Part shown: positions 17,012-23,225 of the stretch, in pieces
How positions within the stretch are numbered: position 1 is the stretch's first letter
Layout: every line of letters begins with the position of its first letter
From: SZUA-430 sp031413635
GTDB lineage: Bacteria; Pseudomonadota; Alphaproteobacteria; Micropepsales; Micropepsaceae
NCBI GenBank assembly: GCA_031413635.1
Contig: JANOFM010000050.1
Span: forward strand, 1 to 25,453
Direction: 5' to 3'
DNA: 25,453 nt
Notes under the pieces: model-generated
The model's input: the letters and a program-made list of their open reading frames with translations, nothing else
What the model was told of the DNA's origin: nothing
Database searches by the model: none
Translations under genes and position numbers: made by a program

Positions 17012-18691
17012 TCAATGTAGATCCTGATACGACGCCATCGTTGTCGGCGCGCCGCGGTTCGGGTCGTCGGGCGTCACCGGAACATTCAGCATCGGCGCAA
17101 TGCGCGCAATCACTTTGCCGGCCGTCGGCGCCGCCGTCCAACCGGCGGTCGCAAAACCGGCTGTGGCTTCCGTTCCTTGCGGTTCGTCGAGCACGATCAA
17201 CACCAAATACAACGGCTTGCGTGCCGGAAACACGCCCACGAACGACGATAACAGACGTTTGGTGTCATAATGCCTGCCAATGACCTTTTCCGCGGTTCCC
17301 GTTTTGCCGGCAACAGGATAACCCGACACGTCGGCCTTCATGCCAGTGCCTTCCGTCACAACGCGGCGCAACAAATCGCGCATCTGTTCGCTGGTCTTCT
17401 CCGACACCACACGCGTAAAGGGCACGACCGCGCCGAGTTCGCGTTTAAGCAAAGTCGGCTTGATCAGCTTGCCGCCGTTGGCGATCGCCGCCGACGCCAT
17501 CGCCACATGCATCGGCGTGATTGCGATGCCGTGACCATAGGCGACCGTCATCGTCTCGAGCTCGCCCCACGATTTAGGCACGATCGGCTTACCCGCTTCC
17601 TTGATTTCGCCGTCGATCGCGCTCATCAACCCGAACTTCGCCAAAAACGCCTTTTGGATCGTGGTCCCGACTTCGCCGGCCATCTTCGCCGTACCGACAT
17701 TCGACGAATGGATGAAAATTTCCGGCACCGTCAGCAGACGGTTCTCAGAATGAAAATCCGAGATGGTGAACTTGTCGTAGACGATCGGATTCGTCGCATC
17801 GAACAGCGAGCTCAGCGTCACCTTGCCGGTCTCGAGCGCCATCGCGGTCGTAAACGTCTTGAACGTTGAGCCCATCTCGAACAGCCCCAGCGTCACGCGA
17901 TTGAACAGCGCATCCTTCGCCGCCGCGCCCGGCTCGTTCGGATCGAAGTCCGGCAGCGAGCTCAACGCCAGCACTTCGCCCGTGTTGATGTCGAGCACCA
18001 CGCCGGCGGCCGCGCGCGCCCGAAAATTCGCGACAGCGTTGGCAAGCTCGTCCTGCAGCGCATGCTGAACGCGCAGATCGAGCGACAACTCGACGAGCTT
18101 GTTCTGGTTGCGCCGCTCGATGATCAGATCCTCCGCCCCGCGCTCGACCCCCGCCAGCCCGTGATTGTCGACGCTCACATAGCCCAGCGCATGCGCCGCC
18201 GTCCGCCCGTTCGGATAGACGCGCCTCGGTTCGCTCTGAAAGTGCAGACCCGGAATGCCGAGCAGCCTGACGGCTTCCTGCTGGCGCGGCGGCAGATTGC
18301 GTTTGATCCACACAAATGCCTGACGCTGAGAGAGTTTCTTAGTCAGAGCGGCTGCATCGATGCCGGGAACCGCCTGTTGCAGCGCTTGCGCTGTCTCGGC
18401 CGGATCCCAAATGACGCGCGCATCGGCGTATAGCGACGCGGCCTGCAAATCGGTCGCCAAAATCTCGCCGGTGCGGTCGACCATATCGGCACGGAAATAG
18501 GAGACGTTGTCCTCGACATGAGCCACCCGGCGTTCGGAGGTCTCGCGCAACAGCGAGACTTCGACCAGTCGACCGAACAGAATGGCAAACGCAACCGAGA
18601 ACCCGATGATTGCGACATTCAATCGATTGCGCGTGCATTCCATGGCCGCTTTCGCGGCACCGTCGAGCAGGATGCGTTCGTCGGGCGTCAC
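17012..18691 (-). CDS. ftsI: Septal peptidoglycan transpeptidase FtsI (PBP3)
   Basis: FtsI is the class B penicillin-binding protein that cross-links septal peptidoglycan together with FtsW. The 559-residue protein has a cytoplasmic tail, one membrane segment (about 25-48), a PBP dimerisation/pedestal region (about 60-215, with RRVYPNGRTAAHALGY) and a transpeptidase domain. The three active-site motifs are present: SxxK at Ser275-Lys278, SxN at Ser329-Asn331 and KTG at Lys463-Gly465. It begins with GTG at 18691, overlapping the ftsL stop by four bases (GTGA). Length is normal. Confidence 0.97.
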   Translation of the reverse strand: MTPDERILLDGAAKAAMECTRNRLNVAIIGFSVAFAILFGRLVEVSLLRETSERRVAHVEDNVSYFRADMVDRTGEILATDLQAASLYADARVIWDPAETAQALQQAVPGIDAAALTKKLSQRQAFVWIKRNLPPRQQEAVRLLGIPGLHFQSEPRRVYPNGRTAAHALGYVSVDNHGLAGVERGAEDLIIERRNQNKLVELSLDLRVQHALQDELANAVANFRARAAAGVVLDINTGEVLALSSLPDFDPNEPGAAAKDALFNRVTLGLFEMGSTFKTFTTAMALETGKVTLSSLFDATNPIVYDKFTISDFHSENRLLTVPEIFIHSSNVGTAKMAGEVGTTIQKAFLAKFGLMSAIDGEIKEAGKPIVPKSWGELETMTVAYGHGIAITPMHVAMASAAIANGGKLIKPTLLKRELGAVVPFTRVVSEKTSEQMRDLLRRVVTEGTGMKADVSGYPVAGKTGTAEKVIGRHYDTKRLLSSFVGVFPARKPLYLVLIVLDEPQGTEATAGFATAGWTAAPTAGKVIARIAPMLNVPVTPDDPNRGAPTTMASYQDLH

Positions 18692-19098
18692 GGTTGCACC
18701 GTCCCTTCGCCGCTCGCGGGCTTCGGCCGCGGCAGCGGGCTATCGAAGAAAAGCCTCTCGTGAATGACGCGCTCCGGCAGATCGCCGGCGTCGATCACCG
18801 GTGACGTGCCGGCAGGTGCCGGTGCTCTCAACGGCAGCGAGGCCAGCACCGTTATTTGCGACGCCCCTGTCGGTGCCAACGCAAGATGGCGCCGCGCCAA
18901 AGCTTGAAGACGCTCGGGTTGATTGAGGTAGGACCACTCGGCTTTCAACACGCGAACGGCTTCGGCTTCTTGCGCGAGCTGACTCTTGAGTTTCACCAAT
19001 GCTTGCTCTTGCGCCTTGACCCGATGGACGCCGTTGTAAAGCCCGAAGCAAACGAGCACGAGCGCTGCGACCGCCGCCGCGTTGACGAACCGGATCAT
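18688..19098 (-). CDS. ftsL: Cell division protein FtsL
   Basis: FtsL is a small bitopic protein that forms a complex with FtsQ and FtsB and activates FtsWI. The 136-residue protein has one membrane segment (about 5-22), then a heptad-like stretch rich in Leu, Glu and Lys (about 26-55) that should form a coiled coil, then LKAEWSYLNQPERLQALA, which is typical of alphaproteobacterial FtsL. The periplasmic tail is Pro-rich and longer than in E. coli. ATG 19098 overlaps the rsmH stop by four bases (ATGA). The call rests on position plus that motif. FtsL proteins diverge strongly. Confidence 0.92.
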   Translation of the reverse strand: MIRFVNAAAVAALVLVCFGLYNGVHRVKAQEQALVKLKSQLAQEAEAVRVLKAEWSYLNQPERLQALARRHLALAPTGASQITVLASLPLRAPAPAGTSPVIDAGDLPERVIHERLFFDSPLPRPKPASGEGTVQP

Positions 19099-20081
19099 AC
19101 GTGCATCTCCGGCAGCACGCCGGCTTTGATCGCGTCGAACGGAATGACGGGCGCCGACGTCCTGACCGCCGCGCGCAACTTCGCCGAGCGCGCGCGCGGA
19201 TTGCGCGAAATTTCGGCTCGGCTCGCCGTGATCGCTTGGCGCGTCTTAAGATCGAACGACGCCGCCGGACCCTTGGCCGCCGCCGGCAAATGACGCGACC
19301 CGCCCGAAACCCTGCCCGACCGCTCCGACAAGAAGCGCTTGATCATCCGGTCTTCGAGCGAATGAAACGACACCACCGCGAGCCGCCCGCCGGGCTTGAG
19401 CAAGTGCTCGGCCGCCGCAAGTCCCCGCGCCAACTCGCCCAACTCGTCGTTCACGTAGATGCGCAACGCTTGAAACGTGCGCGTCGCCGGATGAATGCCA
19501 TCGCCTGCCCGCCCCAACACGCGCGCGCAAATCGCGGCCAACTCGCCCGTGCGCGCGATCGGCGCGCGCGCCCGCGAGGCGACGATGGCGCGTGCGATCT
19601 GGCGCGATTTATGCTCTTCGCCGAACACGTACAGAATACCGGCCAACGCCTCTTCGCTGTAGGTGTTGACGACGCCGGCCGCCGAAATGCCCGTACCGCC
19701 CATGCGCATATCGAGCGGGCCGTCTTTCTGAAACGAAAACCCGCGCTCGGCTTCGTCGATCTGATCGGACGAAACTCCGATATCGAGCGCGACCCCGTCG
19801 AGCGCCTCGACGCCGCGTTCCGACATCAGCTCGCTCATGGAGCCGAATGTGCCCTGAACCAGTGTCAACCGCCCGGAATATAGCGCCGCCATTTCCGCGC
19901 CGCGCAAAATGGCCGCCGGATCGCGATCGATGCCGTAGACGGAGCATTTCGCCGCCTCGAGCAGTGTCGCCGAATACCCGCCGCCGCCGAACGTGCCGTC
20001 GACCAGCACATCGCCGTCGTGCGGGCTGAGCGCTTCCAAAACTTCGTTGCATAGCACCGGCAGGTGCACCGACCCGTTCAT
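19095..20081 (-). CDS. rsmH: 16S rRNA (cytosine-1402-N4)-methyltransferase RsmH
   Basis: RsmH (MraW) uses S-adenosylmethionine to methylate N4 of C1402 in the 16S rRNA decoding centre. The 328-residue protein starts MNGSVHLPVLCNEVLEAL and shows the SAM loop DGTFGGGGYS (28-37), DIGVSS (100-105) and GFSFQKDGPLDMRM (114-127). ATG 20081 overlaps the mraZ stop by one base (TGATG), with GGAGG nine bases upstream. The frame is open 38 codons further upstream within mraZ, but that part is not conserved. Confidence 0.97.
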   Translation of the reverse strand: MNGSVHLPVLCNEVLEALSPHDGDVLVDGTFGGGGYSATLLEAAKCSVYGIDRDPAAILRGAEMAALYSGRLTLVQGTFGSMSELMSERGVEALDGVALDIGVSSDQIDEAERGFSFQKDGPLDMRMGGTGISAAGVVNTYSEEALAGILYVFGEEHKSRQIARAIVASRARAPIARTGELAAICARVLGRAGDGIHPATRTFQALRIYVNDELGELARGLAAAEHLLKPGGRLAVVSFHSLEDRMIKRFLSERSGRVSGGSRHLPAAAKGPAASFDLKTRQAITASRAEISRNPRARSAKLRAAVRTSAPVIPFDAIKAGVLPEMHV

Positions 20082-20548
20082 CACGGCGCGCCTCCACCAT
20101 TCTTCGTACGCAACAGTCCGCGCCGCTCCGCCGTCGCGCGCCGTGCCTGCACCTTGCGCAGCTCGAGCGCGCGCGGCTCCCAAATTTCGAAACAATCGCC
20201 GACGCCGACAAACGCCGCCGCTTCTTCGAGCTGGGCAAACCGCACAAGATCTTCCGGCAAACCGACACGGCCCTCGCCGTCAATGCTCAGTTCCACGGTG
20301 TCGCCAAGCAGCGTGTAAGCGAAGTCGTCGTGCATCTCACTCGACGGATCGTGTGCTTCGACCATCGAATGGAGCGAGGCCATCCACTCCGCGCCGCCCG
20401 CGACGATCGCAGGCCCCGCCGTCGATGCTCGCGCATAGAGCGTGCGCGCGCCCTGCCCTTCCAGAATTTCACGGAACTTGGCCGGCACCGAAACGCGGCC
20501 CTTCGCGTCGATCTTGTTGACAAAGGTCGCCAAAAAGGGCCGCGACAA
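20081..20548 (-). CDS. mraZ: Transcriptional regulator MraZ
   Basis: MraZ is a DNA-binding regulator of the dcw cluster that, in studied bacteria, binds TGGG-type repeats before its own gene. The protein has the two tandem SpoVT/AbrB-type units seen in the family, each with its marker: DAKGRVSVP (14-22) and DGEGRVGLP (90-98). No ATG is available near the conserved start. I chose TTG 20548 (MSRPFLATFVNKIDAKGR), which aligns best with relatives and gives 155 residues. TTG 20554, GTG 20584 and GTG 20647 are alternatives in the same frame. A GGGGGCGG stretch lies 8-16 bases before TTG 20548. First gene of the cluster. Confidence 0.93.
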   Translation of the reverse strand: MSRPFLATFVNKIDAKGRVSVPAKFREILEGQGARTLYARASTAGPAIVAGGAEWMASLHSMVEAHDPSSEMHDDFAYTLLGDTVELSIDGEGRVGLPEDLVRFAQLEEAAAFVGVGDCFEIWEPRALELRKVQARRATAERRGLLRTKNGGGAP

Positions 20549-20692
20549 TCTCAATGCCGCCCCCTGCGCCTTAACGAAAGACACACGAATTTCGCCACAA
20601 CCTACCCCAAATTCCGGCGTGTCGGCGCGGCAACGCCCGACCAACACCCGTCCTACCCATCGCGCGCGGCCTTTACCGCCTCAAGGGAGCTA

Positions 20693-20716
20693 TGGGATAT
20701 CATGGGACATGATGGG
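20693..20716 (+). promoter_or_regulatory. Putative MraZ operator: three TGGG repeats at 10-bp spacing
   Basis: TGGG occurs at 20693, 20703 and 20713, that is TGGGN followed by five bases, three times in exact 10-bp register. This is the arrangement described for the E. coli MraZ binding site (TGGGN repeats with 5-nt spacers). It sits 145 bases upstream of the mraZ start, and the repeats read TGGG on the strand opposite to mraZ. It overlaps the candidate promoter, which suits autorepression. Function is inferred. Confidence 0.65.
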
Positions 20717-20722
20717 CGTCAA
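20694..20722 (-). promoter_or_regulatory. Candidate mraZ/dcw promoter
   Basis: On the minus strand TTGACG (20717-20722, 5 of 6 to the -35 consensus) and TATCCC (20694-20699, 3 of 6 to the -10) are spaced by 17 bases. The -10 and spacer lie inside the TGGG repeats. Transcription from here would give a leader of about 140 bases before mraZ. The -35 is good and the -10 is poor, so confidence is moderate. The rest of 20549-20883 has no recognisable gene. A run of six T on the minus strand (20827-20832) lies past rnpB without a clear GC hairpin. Confidence 0.4.
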
Positions 20723-20883
20723 CGCCGATACTTGGAGTTTCAATGATTTAGACTGGGTTTGATTGGTGGGAGCAGCGCCAAGATCAGTATTCGGCATTCA
20801 AGCCAAGACTAGAACAAATAAAGAACAAAAAATCCGTAATTTGTGTCTTTCGCGTCTCATATCACCACATCTAGCGGTAGAAT

Positions 20884-21250
<367 letters not shown>

Positions 21251-21255
21251 AAGGC

Positions 21256-21285
21256 CATAGATGGCATCTCAAGCGACGCGGTCAA
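21256..21285 (-). promoter_or_regulatory. Candidate rnpB promoter inside the amidase 3' end
   Basis: On the minus strand TTGACC (21280-21285, 5 of 6 to the -35) and TCTATG (21256-21261, 3 of 6) are spaced by 18 bases. The -10 ends six bases before the first base of P1 at 21250, where transcription should begin. The -35 lies within the last codons of the amidase gene. Position is persuasive, the -10 match is modest. Confidence 0.5.
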
Positions 21286-22003
21286 GCATCTCGTTCAAGG
21301 CCCGCAGCTGCGCTTGTGTCTCGGCATCGGCGACACCGTCGAATTTCGCCGGCCGGAAGTGAAGTTGAAACGCGCTTACCACGACCTCGGTTCGTTCGTC
21401 GAAGCCACCAGTCGCTGCGATGCAATAACCGAACCGCGCCAGCGCCGATTGCAGATCGCTCACGGCCGCGCCTGCCGCGCCGCGCGACAGCGGAGCATCC
21501 CGTCCCGCGTTCGCCTCGACCCAAAGCCCGAGGCCCGCTTGCGCAAGCCGCTTCCACGGAAACAACTCGCCCGGATCGGTCTTGCGCCCTGGCGCGATGT
21601 CGGAGTGCCCGATCAAGTTGCGCGCGGGAATCGGATGCCGCGCGACGATTGCCTGGCCGAGATCAATGACGGCTTCGATCTGCGCCTCGGGAAATTCGCG
21701 ATAACCGAACTCGTGCCCCGGATTGACGATCTCGATCCCGATCGAGCGCGAGTTGATATCGGCGGCCCCTCGCCACGACGAAACCCCCGCATGCCACGCC
21801 CGCAAACGCTCCGGCACATGAGCGTAGATCGTGCCGTCCTCGTCGATCGTGTAGTGCGAACTGACCTTCGCCTCGGCACTCGTCAAACGCGCCACCGCCT
21901 CGGCGCAACTCTTCATGCCGGTATAGTGCATGATCAAAATGTCGGGCGCGGCCACCCCTTGGCGCTCGTTGAAGTTGGGTGACGGCAGATCGACGATCTT
22001 CAT
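21269..22003 (-). CDS. N-acetylmuramoyl-L-alanine amidase (amidase_2) with peptidoglycan-binding domain
   Basis: This enzyme should cleave the bond between MurNAc (or anhydroMurNAc) and L-Ala of the stem peptide. The 244-residue protein has an AmpD/AmiD-type zinc amidase domain (about 1-150) with likely ligands in IMHYTG (His26), IGHSDIAPGRKTDPG (His133, Asp143) and a catalytic Glu in GIEIVNPG. A C-terminal peptidoglycan-binding_1 domain (about 170-240) includes VSDLQSALARFGY. No signal peptide or lipobox is visible, so it may act in the cytoplasm on recycled muropeptides like AmpD, although the wall-binding domain is more typical of AmiD. ATG 22003 overlaps the stop of the upstream thioesterase by one base (TGATG). 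A start at 22111 would add 36 unconserved residues. Confidence 0.9.
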   Translation of the reverse strand: MKIVDLPSPNFNERQGVAAPDILIMHYTGMKSCAEAVARLTSAEAKVSSHYTIDEDGTIYAHVPERLRAWHAGVSSWRGAADINSRSIGIEIVNPGHEFGYREFPEAQIEAVIDLGQAIVARHPIPARNLIGHSDIAPGRKTDPGELFPWKRLAQAGLGLWVEANAGRDAPLSRGAAGAAVSDLQSALARFGYCIAATGGFDERTEVVVSAFQLHFRPAKFDGVADAETQAQLRALNEMLDRVA

Positions 22004-22413
22004 CACTTGCCGACCTTGAGCGTCGCGCTGCCCTTCGCCACCAACTCGCCCGCTTCGTTGCGCAACTCCGCTTCCGCAAACGCGATCGACTTGCCGCGAT
22101 GGCGCACCCATCCTTCACCGATCAGAATGCCCGCATCCGCCCGCCCGATAAACGAGGTCTTGAGTTCCAGCGTCACTTGCGGCGTCCCCGCGTCGCGATG
22201 CGTCAGCCGGACCGCGTGTCCGCACAGCGTATCGAGCATCGCCGCCAGAAAGCCGCCGAACACGCGCCCGCCGCGATTGATGAAATTCTCGCCGGCGACG
22301 AACGACGCCTTGATGTAGCCCCGTTCGGCATCGCGCATCAGCACGGTCTTGCCAAGCGTGCGCGCCGCCGCCGAATCCGTTTCCTCGCCCACGGCCGCAG
22401 CGTCGTCGGTCAA
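22003..22413 (-). CDS. PaaI-type hotdog-fold thioesterase
   Basis: A 136-residue protein with the single hotdog domain of the PaaI/YdiI thioesterase group, which hydrolyses acyl-CoA thioesters. The central helix region reads INRGGRVFGGFLAAMLDTLCGHA (45-67). The family's usual HGG is FGG here, while the Asp61 expected in catalysis is kept. ELKTSFIGRA (83-92) and VRHRGKSIAFAEAEL follow in the expected order. It starts with TTG at 22413, overlapping the upstream stop by four bases (TTGA). A GTG seven codons further in is an alternative. The natural substrate cannot be told from sequence. Enzymatic activity is inferred from the fold. Confidence 0.82.
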   Translation of the reverse strand: MTDDAAAVGEETDSAAARTLGKTVLMRDAERGYIKASFVAGENFINRGGRVFGGFLAAMLDTLCGHAVRLTHRDAGTPQVTLELKTSFIGRADAGILIGEGWVRHRGKSIAFAEAELRNEAGELVAKGSATLKVGK

Positions 22414-23174
22414 CCTACGATCCCTCGCTCTTTCTTGATATTGTCGTAGGCGCCATTGATCGACGCAAGTTTCTCGGTGGCAAGGCGCACGAACTCCGCC
22501 GGCACGCCTCGCGCGATCAGACTGTCAGGGTGGTTCTCGCGCACCAGCCTGTGATAGGCGCGCTTCAAATCCTCGTCCGCGATCGAATGCTCGACGCCCA
22601 AAATCACATACGGGTCTTCGCGGTCCGGCCCGAAATGCGAGGCGCGGATGCGTTGAAACTCACCCTCCGAGAAACCGAAAATCACCGCAACGTTGCGCAG
22701 ATACTCCAGTTCGCCTGGATGCAAGCGATCGTCGGCCTTCGCGATCACGAACAAACTGTCGAGCAAATCCTCAAGCACGCCGGGCCGTCCGCGAAAAAGC
22801 GAGGCGAGCTGCTTGGCATAAGAGTCGAATCCGGCCACATCCTGCTTGGCGAGATTGAACAAATGCCCCACATTCGCCTCCTCCTCGCGCGGCACGGGAA
22901 AGACGCGTTTGAAAACTTCGACCTCATCGCGCGTCACCGTGCCGTCGGCCTTGGCAAGCTTTGCCGCCAAAGCAATAACGCCGATGGTGAAAGCAACTTC
23001 ATCGCGCTCGGGAAATCTCCGCTCGCCCAGGTCCTCACGGTCGCCGGACGCTGGCCGCCGCCGCCCTTCGCGATCCACAAGAATGTGGCCGGCAAGTCCG
23101 CCCAAAAGGGCACCGATCGGTCCGCCGATGGCCAAACCTGCGGCGGCGCCAGTTATTTTGCCCCAGATCGACAT
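22410..23174 (-). CDS. DjlA-type TerB/DnaJ membrane co-chaperone
   Basis: A 254-residue protein with a glycine-rich hydrophobic N-terminus (about 8-32) that should anchor it in the inner membrane, a TerB-like helical domain (about 60-175, with acidic KADGTVTRDE and AKADDRLHPGE repeats), and a C-terminal J domain (about 187-248) carrying the HPD triad at 215-217, needed to stimulate DnaK. This is the DjlA layout, with the same MSIWGKI start as alphaproteobacterial relatives. ATG 23174 is preferred over a TTG two codons upstream. It heads a three-gene set with the thioesterase and amidase, and it diverges from the 5-oxoprolinase gene with a 51-bp gap. Confidence 0.9.
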   Translation of the reverse strand: MSIWGKITGAAAGLAIGGPIGALLGGLAGHILVDREGRRRPASGDREDLGERRFPERDEVAFTIGVIALAAKLAKADGTVTRDEVEVFKRVFPVPREEEANVGHLFNLAKQDVAGFDSYAKQLASLFRGRPGVLEDLLDSLFVIAKADDRLHPGELEYLRNVAVIFGFSEGEFQRIRASHFGPDREDPYVILGVEHSIADEDLKRAYHRLVRENHPDSLIARGVPAEFVRLATEKLASINGAYDNIKKERGIVG

Positions 23175-23225
23175 GTCCAACCCGTCCTACGTTCGTCTTT
23201 CATCGGCTGCGAATGGGGCAATGCT

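Noticed and set aside
20330..20762. Plus-strand frames across the mraZ upstream region
   Set aside because: They overlap mraZ antisense and the operator/promoter region and have no family-like sequence.
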